This document shows positions 35,417 to 44,180 of a DNA stretch of 64,000 bases, piece by piece (within the stretch, counting starts at the first letter, position 1; every line of letters begins with the position of its first letter). The DNA comes from Paraburkholderia flagellata (GTDB lineage Bacteria > Pseudomonadota > Gammaproteobacteria > Burkholderiales > Burkholderiaceae): NCBI RefSeq assembly GCF_021390645.1, contig NZ_JAJEJT010000004.1:806001-870000 (forward strand), given 5' to 3'. A program made the translations under genes and the position numbers. The notes under the pieces were generated by a model, which had not been told where the DNA came from, did not search any database, and saw only the letters and a list, made by a program, of their open reading frames with translations.

Positions 35417-36697
35417 CTAAGCGAGCTTGCGTATCGGCCTGAATCCGGCGCGAACCTCCTGTGCGAAGAGCAACGGTTCTTCCCAGGCCGCGAAATGGCC
35501 GCCCTTGTCGACCGTGTTGAAGTAGACGAGATCGTGATAACTGCGCTCTGCCCAACTGCGCGGCGCCTGATAGATCTCACCCGGAAACACAGTGATGGCC
35601 GCCGGCAACGCGATATCGACCGCGTTGAAGTTATTCGAGTGATCTTCCCAGTAAATCTGGGCCGACGACGTCGCGCTGTTGGTGAGCCAGTAGAGCGAAA
35701 TATCGTCGAGAATCTCGTCGCGGCTCAGAGAACGCTCGGGAACACCGCCGCTATAAGTCCATTGGGAAATCTTGTCGTACATCCATGCCGCCTGGCCCAC
35801 GGGCGAATCGGCCAGGGCGTAGCCCACCGTCTGTGGACGCGTCACCATCATGGCCGAATAGCCGCAGTTGTCGCGATAGAAAACATTCAGTTTTTCGTAC
35901 GCACGTTTCTCGTCCGGGGAGAGGCTCGCGGGCGCGGGTTCACCCAGCGCAAGCAGCCGCGCAATATCCGGCGGCACGGTTGCGGGCATGTTCACGTGAA
36001 TGCCAATCAAGCCTTTTACGTGCTGCATGGCCATGCGGTGCGAGACGACCGAGCCGCAATCGCCCCCCTGGGAGACAAAACGTGCGTAGCCAAGGCGCCC
36101 CATCAGTTCGCCCCAAGCCCGCGCGATATGATCGGAGCCCCAACCTGGCGTGGTCGGCTTTCCCGAAAAGCCGAAGCCGGGCAAAGACGGTACGACCACG
36201 TGGAAAGCGTCGTCGGCGCTCCCGCCGAAAGCTGTGGGATCGGTCAGCGGTTTGATGGCCTTGGTCAGTTCGAGAATCGAGCCGGGCCAACCGTGCGTCA
36301 TGATCATCGGCAAAGCATTCTCGTGTTGCGAGCGCACGTGAATGAACTGGATATCCAGCCCGTCTATTTCCGTCACGAACATGGGAAATTCATTGAGTTT
36401 CGCCTCACCCTTGCGCCAGTCATAATCACTGCCCCAATACTGAACCAGCTGCTGCATGCGTGCGAGGCGAACGCCTTGCGATTCGTCGGCCACGGTTTCC
36501 TTTCCGGGCCAACGCGTATTGGCAAGACGCCGGCGCAAATCGGCCAGCGCAGCGTCCGGAATATTCGCCTTGAATGGGCGAATTTTTGCGTTCTGCGTGT
36601 CGGCGTAAATCGCTTCAGGAAAGAGCGCAAACGCGCCAACCGCCGCCGATGCGGCTAGCAGGTGGCGTCGCATTGGGGAAAAATCATTCGAAAACAT
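35417..36697 (-). CDS. exported epoxide hydrolase (EHN family)
   Basis: An alpha/beta hydrolase with the N-terminal EHN domain of microsomal-type epoxide hydrolases (about 40-150). The oxyanion segment is HGWPGS, the nucleophile is the aspartate of QGGDCGS and the catalytic histidine is in KGGHFAAWEEP. An N-terminal export signal with a twin arginine (PMRRHLLAASA then AVGAFAL) and cleavage near IYA suggests Tat export. I start at the ATG at 36697 because AGGATG precedes it; the ATG at 36715 has no ribosome binding site. The substrate is unknown; juvenile-hormone-like or xenobiotic epoxides are possibilities from the family only. Confidence 0.85.
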   Translation of the reverse strand: MFSNDFSPMRRHLLAASAAVGAFALFPEAIYADTQNAKIRPFKANIPDAALADLRRRLANTRWPGKETVADESQGVRLARMQQLVQYWGSDYDWRKGEAKLNEFPMFVTEIDGLDIQFIHVRSQHENALPMIMTHGWPGSILELTKAIKPLTDPTAFGGSADDAFHVVVPSLPGFGFSGKPTTPGWGSDHIARAWGELMGRLGYARFVSQGGDCGSVVSHRMAMQHVKGLIGIHVNMPATVPPDIARLLALGEPAPASLSPDEKRAYEKLNVFYRDNCGYSAMMVTRPQTVGYALADSPVGQAAWMYDKISQWTYSGGVPERSLSRDEILDDISLYWLTNSATSSAQIYWEDHSNNFNAVDIALPAAITVFPGEIYQAPRSWAERSYHDLVYFNTVDKGGHFAAWEEPLLFAQEVRAGFRPIRKLA

Positions 36698-37024
36698 CGC
36701 TGGCATCCTGTTCATAAGGGATAGTCAAATTGACGCGGCGACACGGCAACGCGTGGCTTTCACGCTGACGATCGTTTCCGGAAAGTCGCACCCCATTAAA
36801 GGCAGGCAATGTATCTCGCGTATGTCGGCTATGTAATCTTTCGTAAGCCGTAAATAAACACAGCCCACCCGGTTATGTTTTTCATTACGGCGGAATATCC
36901 ATATACGAAGGTATGTGGCTACCTATCCGTAAACATCTGTCGGCTCAATCCAGAATGGAATGGTCTGATCGTCTGCATCCGGTTACTCTGCTGGCAGCGG
37001 TAGAAATGCTCCGCCGTCCCGTTT
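36698..37024. other. divergent promoter region
   Basis: This region lies between the epoxide hydrolase gene and the OmpR-type regulator. It is AT-richer than the genes (36790-36910) and contains operator copy 3 at 36903-36914. I see no small gene. Confidence 0.45.
36903..36914. promoter_or_regulatory. ATAC-S-NN-S-GTAT operator, copy 3
   Basis: ATACGAAGGTAT, centred about 116-125 bp upstream of the OmpR-type response regulator and about 210 bp upstream of the divergent epoxide hydrolase gene. It could serve either gene. Confidence 0.6.
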
Positions 37025-37033
37025 ATGACGATC

Positions 37034-37825
37034 ATGGAAAAAATCGATCACATACTGGTTGTCGACGACGACCGCGGCATACGCGAACTGGTTGCCGGTT
37101 ATCTCCAGCGAAACGGCATGCAGGTCACGACCGCGTGCAACGGAAGGGAAATGCATGAGTATCTGGGAAGACATACACCCGACCTCGTCCTGCTCGACCT
37201 GATTCTGCCTGGCGAAGACGGTCTCGCGCTCTACCGCGGGTTGCGCGAAAGTCGCCATCGCGCGCTGCCCGTCGTCATGCTCACGGCCCGCTGTGATGTC
37301 ACCGACCGCATCGTCGGGCTCGAAATGGGTGCGGACGACTATATGGCCAAGCCATTTCAGGCCCGCGAACTGCTCGCCCGCATCCGGGCGGTGCTGCGCC
37401 GCACGCGCATGCTGCCACCCGACCTGCAGCCCGTGGACGATACGCCGGTCCTCGGCTTCGGGGACTGGCGCCTCGACACCACCGCGCGCCATCTGCTCGA
37501 ATCCGACGACACGGTCGTCGCGCTCAGCGGCGCCGAATATCGCTTGCTGCGCGTGTTTCTCGACCACGCGCAACGCGTATTGACGCGCGACCAGTTGCTC
37601 AACCTCACGCAGCGGCGCAACGCCGACCCGTTCGACCGCTCGATCGATTTGCTGGTGAGCCGGCTCAGGCAAAAATTGAACGACACGGCACGCGCGGCCC
37701 GTTACATCAAGACTCTGCGCAACGAGGGCTATGTTCTTTCCACGCCAGTGACGGTTCACCACGACGCGCGCGAAACCGCGCCGGGCAGTCGCGCCCGCGT
37801 AGAAAGCGAGGCGCTCTGTTTTTAG
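37034..37825 (+). CDS. OmpR-family response regulator
   Basis: A 263-aa two-domain regulator. The receiver spans about 5-120 (acidic DDD, phosphoacceptor D55 in LLDLILPG, K106 in MAKPF). The winged-helix DNA-binding domain spans about 135-235 (LSGAEYRLLRVFLDH, DRSIDLLVSRLRQKL, TLRNEGYVL). An ATG three codons earlier at 37025 is an alternative start; neither has a good Shine-Dalgarno. It resembles regulators of the OmpR/TorR group. The EnvZ-like kinase at 34151-35194 is the nearest candidate partner, although a P450 gene and an epoxide hydrolase gene flank it instead. Confidence 0.88.
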   Translation: MEKIDHILVVDDDRGIRELVAGYLQRNGMQVTTACNGREMHEYLGRHTPDLVLLDLILPGEDGLALYRGLRESRHRALPVVMLTARCDVTDRIVGLEMGADDYMAKPFQARELLARIRAVLRRTRMLPPDLQPVDDTPVLGFGDWRLDTTARHLLESDDTVVALSGAEYRLLRVFLDHAQRVLTRDQLLNLTQRRNADPFDRSIDLLVSRLRQKLNDTARAARYIKTLRNEGYVLSTPVTVHHDARETAPGSRARVESEALCF

Positions 37826-38050
37826 CCGCCCCGGCCTCTCGACGTGGCCTGGACACGAGCCAATTTGTAGCGCAATGTATCGAGCTTGCGCCACGAAACA
37901 ACGGCTTACAAACCGCCCGAATACGGAAACATGCCCGACACATGCGCGGCTTCTAATCCCTGCGTGCAACGGCGATTCAAAACCGCCTGGCCAAACGCAC
38001 GCTCCACACCCTCGTCAAGACGCTCGAAGAGAAACCCACCGCTCACACCT

Positions 38051-39253
38051 ATGCAATTCTCCGACTTCTCCTCGCCCGCCTTCTTCACCAATCCTTATCC
38101 CCTGTACGAAAAGATTCGCGCAGCAGGGCCGATCTTGCAGGTTGGGCCCAAAGCCTTCGTGACGGGGCGCTTCGAGATCATCGACGCCCTGCTGCGCGAC
38201 CCGCGCATGGGCAAGACCTATCTGCAAAGCGTGGCCGCTCGCTATGGCGATGAGGCGACGGCACAACCGGTGTTTCAGTCGCTGAGCCGTACCTTGCTGA
38301 TGATGAATCCGCCCGCGCATACACGATTGCGTGCTTTGTTGATGAAGACGTTCAACGCCCGAAGCATCGAGAAGCTGACTTCGATTATCGAGGCGACCAC
38401 GCATGAATTGCTCGAACGCGTGGCCTCGCGCGCCGAGTTCGATCTGGTCAGCGACTACGCATTCCCGTTGCCGGTGCAGATCATCTGCCGGCTGCTCGAC
38501 GTACCCGTTGCGCACGCGAGCGCACTGGGCGGCGCGGCAGGCCAGCTCGTCGCGGCATTCGATCTCGCACCGCTCGACGAAAACGGCCTGCGCGCGGCCG
38601 ACGAAGCCGCGCTCACGCTCGAACGTTACTTTCACGGCGTGATCGAGCAGCGTCGCGCACAACCCGGCGACGATCTGGTCTCCGCCATGCTCTGCGTGGA
38701 AGACGAAGGTTCGCGGCTCACGGATGAAGAAGTCGTTTCGAATGCCGTCCTGCTATTCATTGCCGGGCACGAAACGACGTCGAACATGATCGGCAATATG
38801 ATGATCGCGCTCTTTCGCCATCCGCAGCAAATGGAGGCGCTAAAGCTCAACCCGAAGCTGTTGCCGCGGGCGATCGCGGAGTGCATGCGTTATGACGGCG
38901 CGGTGCAAATGCTCGTGCGCACCGCGCTCGAAGACATCACGCATGGACCCGCCTCGCTCGCGCGCGGCTCCGTCGTGTTCATGTTGATCGGGTCGGCCAA
39001 CCGCGATCCGGCCGCATTCCCCGCGCCCGATACGCTGGACTTCGCGCGCAATGCGAGCACGCCTTCGGTCGCGTTCGGCGCGGGCATTCACTACTGTCTG
39101 GGCGCGCGGCTCGCAGTACTTGAGCTGGATGTCGCGATGCGCTCCCTGCTTGCCCGTTTCCCCGAGATCCGCCCTGTGGATCTGGACGGACTGGTCTGGC
39201 ATCGTCGCAATAACCTGCGCGGCGTGACGTCCCTGCGCGTGCGCACGCGTTGA
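38051..39253 (+). CDS. cytochrome P450
   Basis: A 400-aa soluble class I-type bacterial cytochrome P450. The I-helix oxygen-activation motif AGHETTS is at 238-244, the K-helix ExxR is E277-x-x-R280, and NRDP is near 317. The heme-binding loop FGAGIHYCLG has the ligand cysteine C349. The ATG at 38051 gives a canonical N-terminus with a NPYPLYEKIRAAGP segment; in-frame codons upstream to 37886 are not P450-like. No ferredoxin or reductase gene is adjacent, so electrons must come from elsewhere. A remnant of an alpha/beta hydrolase lies just downstream on the other strand. Confidence 0.92.
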   Translation: MQFSDFSSPAFFTNPYPLYEKIRAAGPILQVGPKAFVTGRFEIIDALLRDPRMGKTYLQSVAARYGDEATAQPVFQSLSRTLLMMNPPAHTRLRALLMKTFNARSIEKLTSIIEATTHELLERVASRAEFDLVSDYAFPLPVQIICRLLDVPVAHASALGGAAGQLVAAFDLAPLDENGLRAADEAALTLERYFHGVIEQRRAQPGDDLVSAMLCVEDEGSRLTDEEVVSNAVLLFIAGHETTSNMIGNMMIALFRHPQQMEALKLNPKLLPRAIAECMRYDGAVQMLVRTALEDITHGPASLARGSVVFMLIGSANRDPAAFPAPDTLDFARNASTPSVAFGAGIHYCLGARLAVLELDVAMRSLLARFPEIRPVDLDGLVWHRRNNLRGVTSLRVRTR

Positions 39254-39293
39254 CGTCGAGCGCTCACCGCGGACTATAGCGCTTCAAGGGTCG

Positions 39294-39416
39294 CTACAGA
39301 TGCTGGACTTGCAGCATGGTATCCGCGAACGCTCTGGGTGCATCTTGCGGCAGATTGTGGCCAATACCGCCGCTGATGTCGCGATGCAGGTATTTGCCCG
39401 TGAACTGTCCGGCATA
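39294..39416 (-). pseudogene. C-terminal remnant of an alpha/beta hydrolase
   Basis: The last 40 residues of a minus-strand frame match the end of an alpha/beta hydrolase. They include YLHRDI, then GGIGHNLPQDAPRAFAD with the catalytic-histidine GHNLPQ turn, and end at a natural stop at 39294. The nucleophile elbow and the rest of the fold are absent upstream (39420-39600), so only the 3' end of the gene survives. Confidence 0.6.
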
Positions 39417-39609
39417 AGCCGCCGGCCGCGCATGTGGCGCGCCGTTGGCATTCCTTTCCATTACGATTATTTCGTTATCGAAAATAATTGGCATGGGAAC
39501 TCAAGCAGCGAGGCGCGAAGTGAGGGAGTCAAGAGACGCGAAAGGGTACCATTGCTGAGCAAGACAGCACGATACAGCGATTGGTTTACGCACTCTGCGC
39601 GCCTGATAG
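39417..39609. other. non-coding scar between hydrolase remnant and response regulator
   Basis: A short AT-richer stretch with no gene. Together with the hydrolase remnant it makes a 356-bp gap between the P450 and the FixJ-type regulator genes and probably marks a deletion. Confidence 0.4.
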
Positions 39610-40296
39610 CTAGCGCTTGCGATCGCGCTGCGGCGACAAACGTAGCTTCGTCGCCATATTGACAAGCTCCGGCAGCGAATCGGCGCTCATCTTCTGCATA
39701 ACCTTACCGCGGTGCATCTTCACGGTAATTTCGCTGATGCCGAGTTCGCCGCCTATCTGCTTGTTCAGCAATCCCGAAACCACGAGCGCTATGACTTCCC
39801 GCTCGCGCGGTGTGAGCGTCGCATAGCTGTCGTGAAGCGCGCGCAACGCCATGTGGCTTTCGAGGGCGTCACGGCTTCGCTCGACGGCGTCGTGAATGGC
39901 CTCGAGCAACGTCTCGTCGTTGAAAGGCTTGGTCAGGAATTCGACTGCACCGGCTTTCATCGCTTTCACGGTCATGGGCACGTCCCCGTGACCGGTGATG
40001 AAGATGATCGGCATATCGGGCCGGTCGGCGGCAATGCGCTGCTGCAGTTCCAGGCCGTTCACCTGCGGAAGCGATACGTCCAGAACCAGACAGGTGGGCG
40101 CGAAAACGCGCGGATGAGCAAGAAAATCTTCGGCGCAAGCGAATATCTGCGCGTGCAGGCCTGCACTGCGCAGCAATAACTCCAGCGATTCGCGCACGGA
40201 AATGTCGTCGTCGATAACAAAGACAATGGGCTCGGCACGCGAACCGCTCGACGGCATGACGCCCTGACCTGCTCCACCTGCGTTACTTTGAGGCAC
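39610..40296 (-). CDS. FixJ/NarL-type response regulator with LuxR-type HTH (first of three)
   Basis: A 228-aa transcriptional regulator. Its receiver (about 22-140) has phosphoacceptor D73 in VLDVSLP and K123 in LTKPF. The DNA-binding domain (about 160-220) has LTPREREV, the turn GLLNKQIGGELGISE and the recognition helix EITVKMHRG. The GTG at 40296 has AGAGGA upstream. It is a close relative of FixJ/StyR/TodT regulators, which pair with PAS-type kinases such as the one at 41715-43952. It follows the receiver-only gene on the same strand with a 38-bp gap, so the two are probably cotranscribed. Confidence 0.9.
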   Translation of the reverse strand: MPQSNAGGAGQGVMPSSGSRAEPIVFVIDDDISVRESLELLLRSAGLHAQIFACAEDFLAHPRVFAPTCLVLDVSLPQVNGLELQQRIAADRPDMPIIFITGHGDVPMTVKAMKAGAVEFLTKPFNDETLLEAIHDAVERSRDALESHMALRALHDSYATLTPREREVIALVVSGLLNKQIGGELGISEITVKMHRGKVMQKMSADSLPELVNMATKLRLSPQRDRKR

Positions 40297-40334
40297 GTTG
40301 TTCCTCTTTATCGCCCCGAAGCACTGAAACGCTC

Positions 40335-40694
40335 TCAGTTCTCGCGCAGCGCAACCTTGAGCGCCGCGAGAAGTGCCGTATCGCTAAAGGGTTTGAACAG
40401 GCAATCGCATGCACCCTGCGCGATCAGGCGATCGCGAACGGCGGCGTCTTTGTGAGCGGTAATGAAAACGACCGGCACGTTCTTGCCAAGACGCTTCAAC
40501 TCACGAAAAAGCCCCATCCCGCCCATACCCGGCATATTGATGTCGAGGATCAGACACTGGGTTTGATCGACAACTTCGGACGCGAGAAAAGCCTCGGCAG
40601 ACGAGAACACGCTCACGGCATATCCGAACACTCTCACCAGATCTGGAAGCGATTCCCGCACTGCTTCGTCATCATCGACCAACGTTACCAGCAT
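40335..40694 (-). CDS. single-domain response regulator (receiver only)
   Basis: A 119-aa CheY-like receiver with no output domain. It has the DDDE acidic pocket, phosphoacceptor aspartate in LILDINMPGMGG, a FITAH switch and a lysine in CLFKPF. The ATG at 40694 is used; a TTG at 40706 is possible. It lies directly upstream of a FixJ-type regulator gene on the same strand, and operator copy 4 is 70-85 bp upstream of it. It may compete with or relay to the FixJ-type regulators. Confidence 0.86.
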   Translation of the reverse strand: MLVTLVDDDEAVRESLPDLVRVFGYAVSVFSSAEAFLASEVVDQTQCLILDINMPGMGGMGLFRELKRLGKNVPVVFITAHKDAAVRDRLIAQGACDCLFKPFSDTALLAALKVALREN

Positions 40695-40771
40695 GATTGC
40701 CCGCAATCAAGTCTCGTTGAGACCACTACCCCGCTCCTTGAGGATGCACCATGCCGGGTGGAGAATCTACG

Positions 40772-40783
40772 ATACCTTGGTAT
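40772..40783. promoter_or_regulatory. ATAC-S-NN-S-GTAT operator, copy 4
   Basis: ATACCTTGGTAT, identical to copy 7, lying about 75-85 bp upstream of the receiver-only gene on the minus strand. It falls between that gene and the FixJ-type gene at 40839. Confidence 0.65.
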
Positions 40784-40838
40784 CACTCGAATAAAATAAC
40801 CTGTCCGCAAGGACGGCGCAAACTCGCCACGCACCGCA

Positions 40839-41570
40839 TCAAAGCCGCTGTGAACCGGCTAACGCCGAGCGGCGGCCTCTTGCGCGCGCACCGCCGGGCT
40901 GCCACGCAGCCTGGGCCTGCGGGCAAACCTTCGCGGCCATGATCACGAGTTCAGGCAAGGATCCCGCCTCCATTTTCTCCATCAGTCTGCCGCGATGCCC
41001 CTTTACCGTGATCTCGCTGATGCCAAGCTCCGCCGCCACCTGCTTGTTGAGCAAGCCGCACACCACGAGCGTCATCACTTCCCGTTCGCGCGGGGTGAGC
41101 GCGGCATAGCGCGCCTGGAGCACGCGGAGTTCGCTCTCCGTGTCGATCGCCTCGCGGCTGCGCTCGATGCCTTCGCGAATAGCGTCCACCAACGCTTCGC
41201 CATTGAATGGCTTGGTGAAGAATTCAATGGCGCCGGCTTTCATGGCCCGCACCGTCACAGGTACATCGGGGTAGCCGGTAATGAAAATGATCGGCATGTC
41301 GGCACGGTCGGCCACGATTTGGCGCTGCAAGTCCAGACCGTGCAGATCCGGAAGCGACACATCGAGCAGCAGGCAACTTGGCCCGCAAACGCGAGGGTGA
41401 GCGAGAAATGGCTGCGCGGAGCCGAACACCTGCGGCTGCCATCCGGCGCTGCGAATGAGCAATTCCAGCGATTCGCGCACGGACACGTCGTCGTCCACCA
41501 CGAACACAACAGGAAGCGCCTGCGAGACGCTCGCGGACATCTGTCGTTGAGTTTCGCCAGGTCTTTGCAT
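40839..41570 (-). CDS. FixJ/NarL-type response regulator with LuxR-type HTH (second of three)
   Basis: A 243-aa regulator. The receiver has phosphoacceptor D in LLLDVSLPDLHG and lysine in FFTKPF; the LuxR-type domain has LTPREREV, GLLNKQVAAELGISE and recognition helix EITVKGHRG. GAGGTAGGCC precedes the ATG at 41570. It is nearly parallel to the regulator at 39610 along its whole length, so the two are recent paralogues. About 25 extra residues rich in Arg and Ala follow the DNA-binding domain. It lies downstream of the PAS kinase on the same strand, with operator copy 5 between them. Confidence 0.9.
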   Translation of the reverse strand: MQRPGETQRQMSASVSQALPVVFVVDDDVSVRESLELLIRSAGWQPQVFGSAQPFLAHPRVCGPSCLLLDVSLPDLHGLDLQRQIVADRADMPIIFITGYPDVPVTVRAMKAGAIEFFTKPFNGEALVDAIREGIERSREAIDTESELRVLQARYAALTPREREVMTLVVCGLLNKQVAAELGISEITVKGHRGRLMEKMEAGSLPELVIMAAKVCPQAQAAWQPGGARARGRRSALAGSQRL

Positions 41571-41668
41571 GGCCTACCTCGCTAATATCCGCCGCCAATA
41601 TGCGTGAGGGCGTCAGATGCGTTGGAGCAAACACCGCACGATGCCCGATCCCATCGCGCGCGTCCATC

Positions 41669-41680
41669 ATACGGAGGTAT
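41669..41680. promoter_or_regulatory. ATAC-S-NN-S-GTAT operator, copy 5
   Basis: ATACGGAGGTAT, centred about 105 bp upstream of the FixJ-type regulator at 41570, in the 144-bp gap behind the PAS kinase gene. It implies a promoter independent of the kinase gene. Confidence 0.65.
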
Positions 41681-41714
41681 GTATACGCGCCGCTGGAGGG
41701 CGCGTAAGCGTCAG

Positions 41715-43952
41715 TCACGCTCCATAGACGGGAAGCGAGAACGAGAAGATCGCGCCGGGACCGTCCGTTGGGATCTCCGCCCAGAGACGCCCGTTCTGGC
41801 TCTCGATGATCGATCGGCTAATCGCGAGACCAATGCCCATGCCGTCTTGCCTCGTCGTATAAAAGGCATCGAAAAGCCGTTGCGCGTCTTGCGGGTCAAA
41901 GCCGATTCCCGAGTCCCGCACGGTCAAGCGGATCACTTCGTCCGACTCGGATTCGGTCTTCACCGTCACGCGCCGGGGCCGGTCGTCCACCGTGCGCATG
42001 GCATCCGCCGCGTTGCGCAACAAGTTCATGATGACCTGCTGCACCTGCACGCGGTCGCAGCCCGCGAAAGGCAGGCCCTCTGCGAACTCCATGCGCATGA
42101 TGACGCGCGCGCGGTCGAGATCGCCCTGCATGAGGGCGATGATGTCCCGCGCAGTGTGAGCGAGATCGACCGGTTCGATCGTGACGCTGCGCCTGGTGAA
42201 GAGCGCGCGTAGCCGCGTGATGACGTCGGCGGCGCGGTTGCCGTCGCGGATCGTGCGCCGCGCCGTTTCCTGCGCGCCTTCAATATTGGGGGGCACGGCC
42301 GCCAGCATGCGCAGGCAGGTGCTCGCGTTGGTCACGATACCCGCGAGCGGCTGATTGACTTCATGGGCAATCGAAGCCGTCAACGCGCCAAGGCTCATCA
42401 CTCTCGCGACATGCGAAAGTTCCGCGCGTGCCTTGTCGAGCGCCTCTTCCGAACTGCGGCGCTGGCTGATATCGAGCGTCGTGCCGCTATATTCCTTGCG
42501 GCCCGGCAGGTCCGTCACGCGGTGCGCGATCAGATGCAGATGCTTGATGCGCTGGTCCGGCATCAATAGCCGGTGCTGGCATTCGATATCGCTTTCGCCG
42601 CGCCGCCCCTGCTCGATGAACTGCGCGATGAACCCCATGTCCTCCGGGTGCGCTCGCTCGGCGATACGCTCTAGCGTAACGGGCGTGCCCGGCTCGAACT
42701 CGAAGATGTGGTAAATCTGCTCCGACCAGGCGATCTCATCCGTATCGGCATCCCACGTAAAGTTGCCCATTCTGGCCAGCGCCTGACCTTCGGCGAGGAA
42801 GGCCTCGCTGCGCCGCAATTCTTCCTCTGTGCGCTTGCGATCGTCGATGTCGATGTTGATGCCATACCATTTGACGACGTTTCCATCCTGGTCCCGCAAC
42901 GGGCTCGTGCGAAACAGAAACCATCGGTACTGGCCGTCGTAGCGCTGCATGCGCGCTTCCGCTGCGCCCGGCATGCGGCTTGCCATAATGTTGGTCCAGG
43001 CGCCCATGAGCCCCGGAAGGTCATCGGGATGCACTGCCTTGGTCCACTCGTGGTCCTTCACCTGCGAGAGCGTTCGCCCGAGATAATCCAGGTAGTACTG
43101 GTTATAGAATTCGCCCGTCCCATCCGGGCGCGCTGACCAGATGAGCGCGGGCAGCGCGTTGATCGTTTCGTTGAGGTGGCGCTCGCTCTCCGCAAGCGTG
43201 ATCTCGGCTCGCTTCCTGTCTTCGATATCGATGCACAGGAGAAACCAACGCAGAATGCTGCCGGCGCGATCGCGCAGCGGAAATCCACGCACGTTGACCC
43301 AGCGGTAAACGCCGTCTGCGCGCCGATGGCGGCTTTCGACGTTGTACGTCTTGCCGCTCGCAAGCGAGGCTTCCTGCGCCGCAATCGCCGCGTCGAGATC
43401 GTCCGGATGCACGATGTCGTGACTGCGCCAGGCTTTGAGTTCCTCGGATGACTTTCCGAAATAATCGAGCGTGAGCTGATTTTGACCTTCGACTTCGCCA
43501 GTCGGCGACGTCACCGTGACAGGCACCGGAATACACTCGACAATCAATTGCAGGTCGAGCGCCTGCCGATCGAGCGCTTCCTGAGCGTGCCGCAAGTCGT
43601 CGATATCGTTGCACGTCCCGCACCAGCGAACGATCTGGCCTTCGGCGTCGCGGATCGGACTGATTTGAATATCGAACCAGCGATGCTGGCCGTCGAAGCG
43701 ACGCAGACGCGCCGCGATTGCTCCAGGCTCCCCGGAAGCGAGAATGGCGTGGTGGCGCCCAAGCAGTTCTGGCAGGTCGCCGGGGTCTACCGTGTCCTGC
43801 CACTGCGAGCCGGAAGACGCCGCGAGGCCAAGGCCCGTGTATTCGGACCATTTTCGGTTGACGAAGTCGACCCGTCCGTCGGGCAACGCAGTCCATGCAA
43901 TAACAGACAGCGCATCCAGCACGAGGCCGGGATCAATGGCCAATCCCATCAT
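41715..43952 (-). CDS. cytoplasmic multi-PAS sensor histidine kinase
   Basis: A 745-aa soluble kinase. Four PAS/PAC units in a row (about 5-125, 130-255, 260-385 and 390-510) are followed by a DHp domain with His530 in SIAHEVNQPLAG and a HATPase with NLLRNAADAM, DSGIGF and GMGIGLAISRSII. The HEVNQPL box is typical of the FixL/TodS/StyS group, whose partners are FixJ-type regulators such as the three around it. No transmembrane segment is present, so it senses an internal signal. The first two codons are both ATG. PAS ligands (heme, flavin, aromatic) cannot be told from sequence. Confidence 0.9.
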   Translation of the reverse strand: MMGLAIDPGLVLDALSVIAWTALPDGRVDFVNRKWSEYTGLGLAASSGSQWQDTVDPGDLPELLGRHHAILASGEPGAIAARLRRFDGQHRWFDIQISPIRDAEGQIVRWCGTCNDIDDLRHAQEALDRQALDLQLIVECIPVPVTVTSPTGEVEGQNQLTLDYFGKSSEELKAWRSHDIVHPDDLDAAIAAQEASLASGKTYNVESRHRRADGVYRWVNVRGFPLRDRAGSILRWFLLCIDIEDRKRAEITLAESERHLNETINALPALIWSARPDGTGEFYNQYYLDYLGRTLSQVKDHEWTKAVHPDDLPGLMGAWTNIMASRMPGAAEARMQRYDGQYRWFLFRTSPLRDQDGNVVKWYGINIDIDDRKRTEEELRRSEAFLAEGQALARMGNFTWDADTDEIAWSEQIYHIFEFEPGTPVTLERIAERAHPEDMGFIAQFIEQGRRGESDIECQHRLLMPDQRIKHLHLIAHRVTDLPGRKEYSGTTLDISQRRSSEEALDKARAELSHVARVMSLGALTASIAHEVNQPLAGIVTNASTCLRMLAAVPPNIEGAQETARRTIRDGNRAADVITRLRALFTRRSVTIEPVDLAHTARDIIALMQGDLDRARVIMRMEFAEGLPFAGCDRVQVQQVIMNLLRNAADAMRTVDDRPRRVTVKTESESDEVIRLTVRDSGIGFDPQDAQRLFDAFYTTRQDGMGIGLAISRSIIESQNGRLWAEIPTDGPGAIFSFSLPVYGA

Positions 43953-44180
43953 TATTCTGATATTTGCGAGCAGGCGTCAGAGTTTCAAACATGCGCAAAA
44001 AGCCCGCGCTCAGGTATGTTTTCCGTGGGTTGTCCGGTCTGACCAAGGAATTTTGGGATTATTGCATGCGAAAACAGGCGTCGCAACAGCGCCTGTTTCT
44101 GAAAAGCCGCGGAATTTCGTTGCGTACGCATCGGTCCGATGCCGCGCCACCCAACTCAGCGTCAGGTCCGCAACGTACTG

